DNA of 64,000 nucleotides from Lacisediminihabitans changchengi (GTDB lineage Bacteria > Actinomycetota > Actinomycetes > Actinomycetales > Microbacteriaceae): assembly GCF_016634425.1 (NCBI RefSeq), contig NZ_JAEPES010000002.1:372001-436000 (forward strand). Direction: 5' to 3'. The stretch's first letter is position 1. Each line of letters starts with the position of its first letter. A program made the translations under genes and the position numbers. Under the pieces are notes generated by a model that was given only the letters and a program-made list of their open reading frames with translations, had not been told where the DNA came from and did no database searches. Of this stretch, positions 33,784-41,576 are shown in pieces.

Positions 33784-34603
33784 GCCCGAGCAGCCTCTCG
33801 GTTCGCTCCCAGAGGTCGCGAGGGACCCGGGGATCGTCGGCCATTTTATTGGCGCGACCGTTCGGCGTCAGCCGACTGAAGTAGGTGCCGTTCGCCGCGT
33901 CGACGTGCTCGCTGCCCGCCAAGAAGATCAGCCCCTCCGCCCCCTGCTCCGGTGTCGAGAAGAAGAAGCGGCCGGCCACCGCCTCCCCGAATCTCATCAG
34001 CGGGAGCCCCGCGCTGAAGCCGCTGCGCACCTCGCCGGGGTGATACGAATACGACTGAAGTCCCGTGCGCCGGCCCAACTCCTTGGCGAACAGGATGTTC
34101 TCGAGCTTCGTATTCGCGTAGGCACGCCAGCCGCCCAGCCACCGTTCGTTCGCGAATTGCAGGTCATTCAGATCGAGCTTCGCCCAGAGCGTGGCGTTGC
34201 TCGAGGTGGTGATCACCCGCGCGTCGCTCGCCTGCAGGCGATCGAGCAGCAGGCGGGTGAGGAGGAATGACGCGAGGTAGTTGCTCTGCTGCGCCGTGTC
34301 GAAGCCGTCGACGGTCGTGCTGCGCCGGGAGAAGAACCCGCCGGCGTTGTTCGCCAGCACGTCGATCCGGTCGTAGCGCGCGAGCAGGGCATCCGCCAGA
34401 GCCCGTACCTCGTCGAGGCGGGTGAAGTCGGCGAGGAACGCCGTGCCGCCGACCTGCGCCGCAACGGCGCGGGTTCGCTCCGGATTGCGGCCGACGACGG
34501 CGACCTCCGCTCCCCGGGACGCGAGCGCGACGGCAGCGGCCTGTCCGACGCCGGAACTGGCGCCGGTGATGACCATGATCGTGCCCGCGAGGTCGCGCGT
34601 CAT
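33770..34603 (-). CDS. Short-chain dehydrogenase (retinol dehydrogenase-like), paralogue 1
   Basis: A 277-residue SDR of the WWOX/RDH-like group. IMVITGASSGVGQAAAVAL is the cofactor motif, VVGRNPERT follows beta2 (Arg suggests NADP), LANNAGGFF is the NNAG motif, and the active site is VITTSSNATLW...YANTKLENILF (YxxxK). C-terminal PGEVRSGFSAGLPLMRFG and LAGSEHVDAANGTYFSRL fit the RDH group. The ATG overlaps the stop of paralogue 2 by 4 bp, so both are one operon. The substrate is unknown; steroid, retinal or lipid carbonyls are typical. Confidence 0.87.
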   Translation of the reverse strand: MTRDLAGTIMVITGASSGVGQAAAVALASRGAEVAVVGRNPERTRAVAAQVGGTAFLADFTRLDEVRALADALLARYDRIDVLANNAGGFFSRRSTTVDGFDTAQQSNYLASFLLTRLLLDRLQASDARVITTSSNATLWAKLDLNDLQFANERWLGGWRAYANTKLENILFAKELGRRTGLQSYSYHPGEVRSGFSAGLPLMRFGEAVAGRFFFSTPEQGAEGLIFLAGSEHVDAANGTYFSRLTPNGRANKMADDPRVPRDLWERTERLLGLSSS

Positions 34604-35448
34604 GCGGGGAGTCCGAGGATGCGGGCGGTGTCGTCCCACAGTCTGGCGCGGGCATCCGCGTCGTTGGCGAGCTTGCGTGTGCGACCGAACGGCTTCAGGC
34701 CGTCGAAGTACGTGCCGTTCGGCACGTCGAGCTCCTCGGTCGACGCGAGGTGCACGAGGGGAGCCGCTCCCTGCTGGGGGCTGATGGCGAGGCTGTTTCG
34801 CGTGACGAAATTGCCCAGCCGCACCAACGCCGAGTCCGCGCCGAACTCGGTGGCGACGTAGCCGGGGTGGAACGAGTATGCCGTGATGCCCGGCACGCGC
34901 TTTGCCAGCTCGCGGATGAACATGATCGTCTCCAGCTTGCTCGTTCCATACGGAACCCAGCCGCCGAGGTACGGGCGCGCGGCGAACTCCAGGTCGTCGA
35001 AGCGGAGCGAACTGAACATGTTGGCGCCGCTCGCCGTGGAGATCACTCGACCGTTCGACTCGACCAGTCGCTTGCCGAGAAGGGCGGTGAGCAGAAACGG
35101 TGCCAGGTGGTTGTGCTGGAAGGTGCGCTCATGGCCGTCGGCGGAGATGCCGCGCTTCGCCACCAGCCCGCCCGCGTTGTTCGCCAGCACGTCGATCTCG
35201 TCGTAGGCCTCGAGCAGGGATCCGGCCAGCGCTCGCACGTCGTCGAGCCGATCGAAGTCGGCGAGAAACGGTCGCCCGCCGACCTGGTTGGCGACTATCC
35301 GGGTGCGCTCGGGGTTGCGCCCGACGACCGCGAGGGTCGCACCCTGCTCGGCGAGGGCGATCGCCGCGGCGCGCCCGATTCCAGAGCTCGCTCCGGTGAT
35401 GACAATCGTGGTGTTCTCGAGCTGAGTGTTCTGCGGGGAGTCGGGCAT
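34600..35448 (-). CDS. Short-chain dehydrogenase (retinol dehydrogenase-like), paralogue 2
   Basis: A 282-residue SDR clearly homologous to the next gene: both share VITGASSG-GRAAA/QAAA, VVGRNPERTR, GG--FLADF-RLD-VRALA, the NNAGG motif, YxxTKLE and a tail with NGTYF. The catalytic region is VISTASGANMF...YGTSKLETIMF. The start is ATG 35448 (MPDSPQNTQ). It is first in a two-gene operon divergent from mshA. The pair reflects an old tandem duplication, since identity is spread over the whole length but much diverged. Confidence 0.87.
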   Translation of the reverse strand: MPDSPQNTQLENTTIVITGASSGIGRAAAIALAEQGATLAVVGRNPERTRIVANQVGGRPFLADFDRLDDVRALAGSLLEAYDEIDVLANNAGGLVAKRGISADGHERTFQHNHLAPFLLTALLGKRLVESNGRVISTASGANMFSSLRFDDLEFAARPYLGGWVPYGTSKLETIMFIRELAKRVPGITAYSFHPGYVATEFGADSALVRLGNFVTRNSLAISPQQGAAPLVHLASTEELDVPNGTYFDGLKPFGRTRKLANDADARARLWDDTARILGLPA

Positions 35449-35507
35449 GATCTTGTTTGTACACCAGTACGCCGTCAGCGGGCCCGCTCGCCACCAGGTC
35501 GCGCCGA

Positions 35508-35522
35508 TATGGTTGCGGCATG
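35508..35522 (+). promoter_or_regulatory. Leaderless-type -10 of mshA
   Basis: TATGGT (35508-35513) lies 6 nt before ATG 35520, with no Shine-Dalgarno in between. Confidence 0.55.
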
Positions 35523-36770
35523 TCAGCCAGCGGTCCACTCCGAGTCGCGATGGTGTCGATGCACACTTCGCCGACCGCGGTCGCCGGGCGGGGTGATGCC
35601 GGGGGAATGAACGTGGCCACCCTGTCGACCGCGATGGAACTCGCGAGACGCGGCGCAACGGTCGACCTGCTGACGCGCGCCGTGGGGCCCGCGCAGAGTC
35701 GCACGATCGCGCCCGGTGTCACCCTGCATGAGGTGGAGGCCGGCCCGATCGGTCCGTTGCCGAAGGATCGTCTCGCCGAGGTGGTCGACGAGTTCGGCGA
35801 GGCCGTTGCGGTGCTCACCGGGCGCTCCGCTGCCCGGTACGACATCATCCACGCGCACTACTGGCTGAGCGGGCTCGCCGTGCTGCCGGTGGCGCTCGAG
35901 CTGGGCATCCCGCTGGTCGAGAGTTTCCACACCGTCGCCGCGCTCACCAACGCGACTCTACGGGCTGGTCAACCCGGCCAGCCCGTCGAGCCGGTCGAGC
36001 CAGAGCGCCGGGTGATGACGGAGATGTTCCTGGCGCATCAGGCGAGTGCGATCGTCGCCGGGTCGGCCGCCGAGGCGACCGCCCTGATCGACCTCGCTCG
36101 GGCTCCGGCGGACAAGATCTGGGTGGTACCGCCGGGCGTCGACCTCGAGCTGTTTCGACCGGGTCTGCCACCGGATGACTCCGGCTCACGGTTTCGCGAT
36201 GCCCTCCATATCGCGCCCGCCCGCCCGATCCTGGCCGTCGTCGGACGCATCCAGCCGCTGAAAGACCAGGAGCTGGCCATCCGCGCGCTCGCGCTGTTGC
36301 CGGACGAGCGTCCGGTGCTCGTGATCGCGGGGGAGCCGACACCCGGCGAGGAGAAGTATCGCGACCGGCTGAGTGCGCTCGCCGATGAGCTCGGAATCGG
36401 GGACGACGTGCGATTCGTCGGTGCGCTCGGCCGCGGCGAGGTGGCCGAGTTGTTCGCGGCGGCGAGCCTCACCGTCATCCCGTCCCGCGTGGAGACGTTT
36501 GGCCTCGTCGCGCTGGAGTCGGCGGCCAGCGGCACGCCCGTGGTCGCGTTCCACGGCTCGGGGCTGGTCGAATCGGTCGCCGACGGGACATCGGGGGTGC
36601 TGGTTCGCTCGCGTGAAGCGGAGGATTGGGCGCGTGTCATCGCGCGGCTACTGAACGATCGCCACGCGCTGGCGGAGCTCTCGCTCACCGCTCGGCATCA
36701 CGCCGAGGCGTTCAGCTGGGCGGCGACCGCCACCAGCCTGCTCGGAGTGTACGCGAGCCTGCGGCGCTGA
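35520..36770 (+). CDS. mshA: GT4 glycosyltransferase, probable D-inositol 3-phosphate glycosyltransferase
   Basis: A 416-residue GT-B enzyme. The N-terminal SMHTSPTAVAGRGDAGGMNVATLSTAMELARRG closely follows MshA (HTSP...GDAGGMNVY...), the inositol-phosphate-binding region, and IIHAHYWLSGLA matches the MshA IVHSHYWLSG. The sugar-nucleotide site is in the C-terminal half: VVGRIQPLKDQ, FVGALGRGEVAELFAAASLTVIPSRVETFGLVALESAASGTPVVA. MshA makes the first intermediate of mycothiol, the main low-molecular-weight thiol of actinobacteria. No other mycothiol gene is nearby; the following flavoprotein gene is on the other strand. A related GT4 function remains possible. Confidence 0.78.
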   Translation: MSASGPLRVAMVSMHTSPTAVAGRGDAGGMNVATLSTAMELARRGATVDLLTRAVGPAQSRTIAPGVTLHEVEAGPIGPLPKDRLAEVVDEFGEAVAVLTGRSAARYDIIHAHYWLSGLAVLPVALELGIPLVESFHTVAALTNATLRAGQPGQPVEPVEPERRVMTEMFLAHQASAIVAGSAAEATALIDLARAPADKIWVVPPGVDLELFRPGLPPDDSGSRFRDALHIAPARPILAVVGRIQPLKDQELAIRALALLPDERPVLVIAGEPTPGEEKYRDRLSALADELGIGDDVRFVGALGRGEVAELFAAASLTVIPSRVETFGLVALESAASGTPVVAFHGSGLVESVADGTSGVLVRSREAEDWARVIARLLNDRHALAELSLTARHHAEAFSWAATATSLLGVYASLRR

Positions 36771-36782
36771 GGCCCCTTCGGC

Positions 36783-36801
36783 CCCTGAGCTTGTCGAAGG
36801 G
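36783..36801. repeat. CCCTGAGCNTGTCGAAGGG motif, copy 1
   Basis: CCCTGAGCTTGTCGAAGGG sits between the convergent mshA and flavoprotein stop codons. Three more copies are at 42230-42314. The ends are complementary (CCCT..AAGGG-like), so it forms a weak hairpin. It is a widespread dispersed motif in GC-rich bacteria. Confidence 0.7.
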
Positions 36802-36811
36802 CGGCCGGCGG

Positions 36812-38284
36812 TTACGGCCGGCCGTAGGTCTCGAGCAGGCGCAGCCAGATCTCGTTGATGGTCGGATACGCGGGCACAGCGTGCCACAGCCGGTCGATCG
36901 GCACCTGTCCGACGACGGCGGTTGTCGCACCGTGCAGCAACTCCGCGACATCCTTGCCCACGAAGGTCACGCCGAGGATCACCTTGCGCTTTTCGTCGAC
37001 GATCATGCGCGCGTGGCCCTCGTAGCCATCGGCCTGCACGGATGCTCCGGCCACCCACCCGAGGTCGTAGTCGATCACCCGGATGTCGTATCCGGCCTTC
37101 TCCGCGGCAGCGGCGGTGAGACCCACCGACGCCACCGCGGGGTCGCTGAACGTCACCTGCGGCACCATCTCGTGGTCGGCCGTCGCGGCATGCGTGCCGA
37201 ACGGGGAATCGTCGACGGGCGTGCCGAGCGCCCGTGCCGCGATCACGTCGCCGGCAGCTCGAGCCTGGTACTTGCCCTGGTGGGTCAGGAGCACGCGGTG
37301 GTTGACGTCGCCGCAGGCGTACAGCCAGTCGAAGCCCTTCACGAGCATGGTGTCGTCGACGTCCAGCCAGTCGCCGGGAGTGAGTCCGATCGCCTCGAAG
37401 CCGAGGTCCATGGTGCGCGGCACTCGGCCGACGGCGACGAGCACCTCATCCGCGACGACGGTCGAGCCGTCATCCAGAGTCAACTCCACGCCGACATCCG
37501 TGCGCTTCGCCGACGCCGTGTTCGCACCGACCAGCACGCTGACGCCAGCGGCCTCGAGCGACTTCGTTACCGTCTCGCTCACGAACGGCTCCTGGGTGTT
37601 CAGCAGCGGAGTGCGGCTGAGGATGGTGATCGTGGTGCCGAAGCTCGCGTAGGCGGTCGCCATCTCGACGCTGACCACGCCGCCCCCGATGATCGCCAGG
37701 CTGCGGGGAGCGGTCTGTGCGCTCGTGGCGTGCCGGCTGGTCCATGGGCTCACGTCTGCCAGTCCCGGGATGTCGGGCAACAGCGGGTCGGAGCCGACGC
37801 TGACCGCGATGGCATGCCGAGCCGTGTAGGTCGTGCCGTCGACATCCAGCACCTTCGGGCCGGTGAAGCGTGCGTGCCCGCGAACCAGGGCGACGCCGGC
37901 GCCAATCACCCAGTCGATCTGGCTCTGGTCGTTCCAGTCGTGGGTGAAGCTGTTTCGGCGGGCCAGTGTCGCGGCGACGTCGAGCGTGCCGGTGATGGCC
38001 TCCTCTGCGCCCTCGACGGCCTGGGCCGCTCGCAGCACGATGCCGCTGCGCAGCAGCACCTTCGACGGCATACACGCCCAGTACGAGCACTCTCCACCGA
38101 CCAGCTCGCTCTCCACCAGCAGCACGGTGAGGCCGCGCTGCATCGCGCGATCGGCGATGTTCTCACCGACGGCTCCTGCACCGATCACGATGACATCGAA
38201 CTCGGTCGTGTCGGGAACCGGCACGGGGGGCATGGTCAGCTGGGGCAGCCCGCTGCTTGTCTGTGACACTGGTCCTTGTGACAC
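36812..38284 (-). CDS. FAD-dependent pyridine nucleotide-disulfide oxidoreductase homologue
   Basis: A 490-residue protein of the dihydrolipoamide dehydrogenase/mycothione reductase/MerA fold. FAD site: FDVIVIGAGAVGENIAD. The redox-active pair is in GGECSYWACMPSKVLLR (C-x4-C present, unusual intervening residues). NAD(P) site: LAIIGGGVVSVEMATAYASFG; second FAD contact: WLYACGDVNHR. At the dimer-interface end the sequence is HAVPAYPTINEIW: the residue before PT, normally the catalytic His (HPT..E), is Tyr, so ordinary disulfide reductase chemistry is doubtful. AGGAGG lies four bases before the GTG start. It faces mshA, but a mycothiol role is only a guess. Confidence 0.85.
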   Translation of the reverse strand: MSQGPVSQTSSGLPQLTMPPVPVPDTTEFDVIVIGAGAVGENIADRAMQRGLTVLLVESELVGGECSYWACMPSKVLLRSGIVLRAAQAVEGAEEAITGTLDVAATLARRNSFTHDWNDQSQIDWVIGAGVALVRGHARFTGPKVLDVDGTTYTARHAIAVSVGSDPLLPDIPGLADVSPWTSRHATSAQTAPRSLAIIGGGVVSVEMATAYASFGTTITILSRTPLLNTQEPFVSETVTKSLEAAGVSVLVGANTASAKRTDVGVELTLDDGSTVVADEVLVAVGRVPRTMDLGFEAIGLTPGDWLDVDDTMLVKGFDWLYACGDVNHRVLLTHQGKYQARAAGDVIAARALGTPVDDSPFGTHAATADHEMVPQVTFSDPAVASVGLTAAAAEKAGYDIRVIDYDLGWVAGASVQADGYEGHARMIVDEKRKVILGVTFVGKDVAELLHGATTAVVGQVPIDRLWHAVPAYPTINEIWLRLLETYGRP

Positions 38285-38308
38285 TGTTCCTCCTGGACTG
38301 AACTGCGG

Positions 38309-39091
38309 TTATCGACCGACGAATTCGGCCGGCGTGCGGGTGACGAAAGCATTCATGCCGATCGCGGCATCTTCGCTTGACGCTAGTCGCACCAGCTCGC
38401 TCTGCAACCCCGCCTCGGCTGCCGCATCCCCGTCGCGGACGGCGGTGCGGGCGTTTGCCAGTGCAGCCTGCACCGCGAGCGGAGCCTGGGCGGCGACCTT
38501 ATGCGCCAGTTCGAGGCCGCGCTCGTACTGCTGGCCGTGAGGAACGACCTCCTGAACCAGCCCGATCCGGTGTGCTTCGGTAGCGTCGAACAGGTCGCCG
38601 GTGAGGATCCAGCGCATCGCGTTTCCCCAGCCGACCGCGCGCGGGAAGCGAATCGTGGCGCCACCGAAGGGCAGGATGCCGCGGGCGACCTCGATCTGCC
38701 CGAACCGGGTCGAGTCTGCCGCCACCGCGATGTCGCTAGCCAGGATCAGCTCGATGCCGAGGGTGAGGCAGGTGCCCTGCACGGCGATCACCACCGGTTT
38801 AGTGAGGCGCTGCCCGGAGACCTGCCAGGGATCGATGCCGCCCTCGGGCGTGATGTCGAGTCCGTCCGCTCCGATGCGGGGGGCGACGTCCGCCAGATCG
38901 AGGCCACCGGTGAAGTGGTCGCCGTGCGCGTAGACGAAACCGACCCGGAGTTCGGTGTCGCGCTCGAGCTCGCCGTAGGCGAGTGACAGCTCCTGCAGCA
39001 GCTGCAGGTCGGCGGCATTGCGCTTGTCTGCGCGATCGAAGCCGATGAGCAGAACGTGGCCGTCGCGATCGACAGTGATTCGGTTGGTCAT
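38309..39091 (-). CDS. Enoyl-CoA hydratase/isomerase (crotonase) family protein
   Basis: A 260-residue crotonase. The oxyanion-hole regions are YAHGDHFTGGLDLADV (near residue 60) and VQGTCLTLGIELILASD (near 105-120). The region after it, SRFGQIEVARGILPFGGAT, would place an acidic residue near the active site, and the PRAVGWGNAMRWILTGDLFDATEAHRIGLVQEVV block is typical. The second oxyanion motif has TCLTLG rather than the usual AAxGGG, which is seen in less characterised members. The start ATG 39091 lies 7 nt after TAGCAT on the minus strand (leaderless). It is next to genes for a flavoprotein and an arginase-like enzyme without a shared operon signal. Confidence 0.85.
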   Translation of the reverse strand: MTNRITVDRDGHVLLIGFDRADKRNAADLQLLQELSLAYGELERDTELRVGFVYAHGDHFTGGLDLADVAPRIGADGLDITPEGGIDPWQVSGQRLTKPVVIAVQGTCLTLGIELILASDIAVAADSTRFGQIEVARGILPFGGATIRFPRAVGWGNAMRWILTGDLFDATEAHRIGLVQEVVPHGQQYERGLELAHKVAAQAPLAVQAALANARTAVRDGDAAAEAGLQSELVRLASSEDAAIGMNAFVTRTPAEFVGR

Positions 39092-39141
39092 GCTGTCGAT
39101 GCTAGTGATGCCGTTGGTAAAGACCTCACATTATGGGCAGG

Positions 39142-39960
39142 TCAGCTGGCGAGGGCGCCGATGATGCGCAGGATGCTGCCGAGGTCGTCGACCGCCGCTT
39201 CCGGTGCTGCTGGTGCGAACTCGGTCACCCCGGCGCCGGCCAGCGGGAGTGCTGCCTTTGCGGCGGCGATCACCTCGAGCAGTTGCGGAAGAGTGACGCC
39301 GAAGGGCTCGGGAAATCCGACACCGTCGATGAACGCGGGGTCGAGCACGTCGAGGTCGACGTGGATGTAGACCCGGGAGGCGCCGGTGGCGACCAGCGAC
39401 TCGGTGACGGCCGCGGCATCCAGATCTTCGGGCGCGATGACGCCGATGCCCGCGGATTGCGCGTACTCCGCCTCGGCCTCGTCGAACGCGCGGGTGCCGG
39501 CGAGCACGAGGTGGCGCGGGTCGAGCGGGATGCTGGGGGTCGCGACATCCGGTCCCTCGCCGAGGAGGGTGCGCACCACCATGCCGTGAAAGGCGCCGGA
39601 CGGCGACGACGCGGGGGTGTTGAGGTCGGGGTGCGCGTCGAGCCACAGCACCGCCGTATCCCCGGTTTCGATGGCCCGCCCGATCGGTGCCAGTTCGACG
39701 CCGCAATCGCCACCGATGGTGATTGCGAGGCCGGTCGACATCGAGATCTCGGCCAGCAGCGCGTCGCGCACGGCGACGATCGAGCTGAGCCGCTGCACCG
39801 GAGTGCCTTCGTCGCTTCCCGCGCCGCTCGGGATATCGACGCGAACCGTGGATGACACGGGGAGGTCTTCGCGGATCGCCTCGGCTCCGTCGATCAGTCG
39901 CATTGCGCGCGAGGAGCCGGAGCCCTGCCATTGGGGGACGACGAAAAAGGTGGCAGCCAC
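39142..39960 (-). CDS. Arginase/agmatinase/formiminoglutamase (ureohydrolase) family protein with a GGDC motif
   Basis: A 272-residue ureohydrolase-fold protein. Two of the three metal motifs are normal: LWLDAHPDLNTP (Asp-His-Asp) near residue 125 and YIHVDLDVLDP near 212. The first motif, normally GGDHS with a metal-binding His, reads GGDCGVELAP, so one Mn ligand is Cys. A loop FHGMVVRTLLGEG follows the second motif as in arginases of actinobacteria. The substrate may be arginine, agmatine or formiminoglutamate, or another guanidino compound. The GTG start is inside the 3' arm of an apparent terminator and has its own -10 in the loop. Confidence 0.82.
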   Translation of the reverse strand: MAATFFVVPQWQGSGSSRAMRLIDGAEAIREDLPVSSTVRVDIPSGAGSDEGTPVQRLSSIVAVRDALLAEISMSTGLAITIGGDCGVELAPIGRAIETGDTAVLWLDAHPDLNTPASSPSGAFHGMVVRTLLGEGPDVATPSIPLDPRHLVLAGTRAFDEAEAEYAQSAGIGVIAPEDLDAAAVTESLVATGASRVYIHVDLDVLDPAFIDGVGFPEPFGVTLPQLLEVIAAAKAALPLAGAGVTEFAPAAPEAAVDDLGSILRIIGALAS

Positions 39961-39981
39961 ACCCTAAGTATGGCTGCCACC
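39944..39981 (-). terminator. Intrinsic terminator overlapping the promoter and start codon of the arginase-family gene
   Basis: On the minus strand GGTGGCAGCC (39981-39972), a 13-nt loop and GGCTGCCACC (39958-39949) are followed by TTTTT (39948-39944). It lies 36 bp after the stop of the F420-type reductase. The bases of the 3' arm and T-run are also the first codons of the next gene (GTG GCT GCC ACC TTT TTC). Confidence 0.75.
39958..39974 (-). promoter_or_regulatory. Leaderless -10 (CATACT) inside the terminator loop
   Basis: Read on the minus strand, CATACT then TAGGGT then GTG. The stretch CCATACTTAGGG followed by one base and GTG also occurs in front of the SIP gene at 33414-33429. Confidence 0.6.
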
Positions 39982-40016
39982 TCGGTCGTTCGTGTGGCTG
40001 GTTAGTGCGACCGTGG

Positions 40017-40658
40017 TTAGACGGTGCGGGGTGCCTTTGCCAGGTTCGCCTCGAGCTCGGCGACGTTCTGGCGGCTGACGTACGCGGGGCGGTCACGCTC
40101 GAAGCGCCAGCTCTCGCTCAGCGGGCTGGCGTCCACGGCGTCGAAGCCGGCCTTGTCGAGGAAGTCGATGAGGAACTCGGCTGCCTCGGGGAAGTCGGAG
40201 GCGATGGGCAGGGCACGGCGGTTCGGGGTCCCCGCCGGGGTGCCGTCCGTGGTGATGTCGCCGGACATGATGTTGTTGAAGCCCTTGACCACGCGCGAGG
40301 TCGGCAGGTGCTCCTGGAGCATGCCGGACACGGTGGTGGTGCCCTCGTCGAGCGCCGGGATCCGACCGTCACGCTCGAAGTAGTAGTTGTTGGTGTCGAT
40401 CACGATCTTGCCGGCGAGCGGCTCGACCGGAACCTGCGTGTAGTTCTTGAGCGGTACGGTGACGACGGCGATGTCCGCAGCCTCTGCAGCCTCGACGGCG
40501 GTAGCCGCGCGCGCCTTCGGCCCGAGCTCCGCGACGAGGTCGCTGAGAGTCTCCGGTCCGCGAGAGTTGCTGATCACCACGTCATAGCCCTGCGTGATTG
40601 CCACGCGGGCGAGCTGGCTGCCGATATGTCCTGCACCGATGAGTCCGATTGTTGTCAT
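40017..40658 (-). CDS. NADPH-dependent F420 reductase-like protein
   Basis: A 213-residue Rossmann protein of the F420-dependent NADP reductase/pyrroline-5-carboxylate reductase-like group. It starts TTIGLIGAGHIGSQLARVAITQGYDVVISNSRGPETL; the NS-R after beta2 contacts the NADP phosphate. VVTVPLKNY and IVIDTNNYYFERDG follow. VVKGFNNIMSGDI and a short helical end complete the fold. I use ATG 40658 rather than a TTG 12 bp earlier; neither has a good ribosome site. Related proteins move hydride between NADP and F420 or reduce other compounds. The gene is followed by the hairpin at 39944-39981. Confidence 0.82.
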   Translation of the reverse strand: MTTIGLIGAGHIGSQLARVAITQGYDVVISNSRGPETLSDLVAELGPKARAATAVEAAEAADIAVVTVPLKNYTQVPVEPLAGKIVIDTNNYYFERDGRIPALDEGTTTVSGMLQEHLPTSRVVKGFNNIMSGDITTDGTPAGTPNRRALPIASDFPEAAEFLIDFLDKAGFDAVDASPLSESWRFERDRPAYVSRQNVAELEANLAKAPRTV

Positions 40659-40717
40659 GGGTTCATTCAACGTGCTGAGGCTCAGGATGTTCCCGACTCG
40701 CCGTGTCGATTTTGCAT

Positions 40718-40797
40718 TGTCAGTTCGCGCTGATGTCAGTTCGCGCTGTTGTCAGTTCGCGCTGATGTCAGTTCGCGCTGATGTCAGCGCGAACTGG
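40718..40797. repeat. TGTCAGTTCGCGCTG tandem repeat ending in a palindrome
   Basis: Four 16-bp units TGTCAGTTCGCGCTG(A/T) at 40718, 40734, 40750 and 40766, then TCAGCGCGAACT. The last unit and this complement form a perfect 12-bp stem: AGTTCGCGCTGA (40771-40782) and TCAGCGCGAACT (40785-40796). Related copies lie at 27181-27271. Confidence 0.85.
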
Positions 40798-40805
40798 CAT
40801 AGCGG

Positions 40806-41576
40806 CTACTGCAGCGTGATCGGGGCGACCGGCCCCGTCACCAGGTCGTTCGAGAGAAAAGTGCCAGCGGCATCCGTTCGTCCGAAGTCGATCGCGGCGG
40901 AAACGCCGTAACTACCGGCCCCGACCGACGGCAGGTCGGCGGGGAACGCCTCGGCCAGATCGTCATCAACCGAGCAGCGCACCGGTGTGAACGTCGCCGG
41001 GTAGCTCATCGACGCACCGGGGGCGAGATCGACGGCCGCGACCATCATCACCGTCGCGCCGTTGCTGTGCCAGAGCACCGTGCCGTTCTGCGAGAGAGTG
41101 ATCGCCGGGCTCGCTGCGGTCGTGCCGATGAGCCGCTCGGTTCCCGTGTTCGTCATCGTGACCTGCCCGGTGATGCTCGGGGCGCTCGCGGACGCCGTGG
41201 CCGGAAAGTCGACGGCGAGCACGAGTCCGGATGCGGCCGGCGCCACGTCGGCGAGCGGACCGCCACACAGGTTGATGCGATCGGCGGGAGCTCGCTTCCC
41301 GCCGCTGAACGGAGCTGCGCTCTCGCTGTGCGGGGCGTTGTCGGCACTCGAGGCTGCGCTTCCCGACGACGTCGCGGGCGTGGGGAAAGAACGGATGCCG
41401 GCCACTCCCGCCGCGCCGATCCCCACAACAGCGAGCGTGCTGAGGGCGCCGACGGCCACCTGCTGACCGTGGTGGCGCCGGGCGCTGCGACGCATCACGG
41501 CGCCGAGGTCGATTCTCGGGGTCGTACCGGACGGCTCGCCGTGGAGCATGCCGCGGAGGTCGGATTCACTGAGCAT
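40806..41576 (-). CDS. Membrane protein coupled to an ECF sigma factor (possible anti-sigma)
   Basis: A 256-residue protein: cytoplasmic N-terminal 37 residues (MLSESDLRGMLHGEPSG, then RIDLGAVMRRSARRHHGQ), one membrane segment (about 38-60), a Ser/Ala-rich linker and an extracellular beta-rich domain with ITGQVTMTNTGTERLIGTT and GASMSYPATFTPVRC. It overlaps the sigma gene by 11 bp, so it is translationally coupled and the natural candidate for its regulator. The zinc anti-sigma motif (H-x3-C-x2-C) is absent and the cytoplasmic part is very short, so this is inferred from position. Two Cys (NLCGG and PVRCS) could form a disulfide outside. Confidence 0.75.
   Translation of the reverse strand: MLSESDLRGMLHGEPSGTTPRIDLGAVMRRSARRHHGQQVAVGALSTLAVVGIGAAGVAGIRSFPTPATSSGSAASSADNAPHSESAAPFSGGKRAPADRINLCGGPLADVAPAASGLVLAVDFPATASASAPSITGQVTMTNTGTERLIGTTAASPAITLSQNGTVLWHSNGATVMMVAAVDLAPGASMSYPATFTPVRCSVDDDLAEAFPADLPSVGAGSYGVSAAIDFGRTDAAGTFLSNDLVTGPVAPITLQ

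Noticed and set aside
35449..35519. GTACACCAGTAC as a TetR-type operator between the SDR operon and mshA
   Set aside because: The symmetry is only four bases on each side and no local TetR gene is present.
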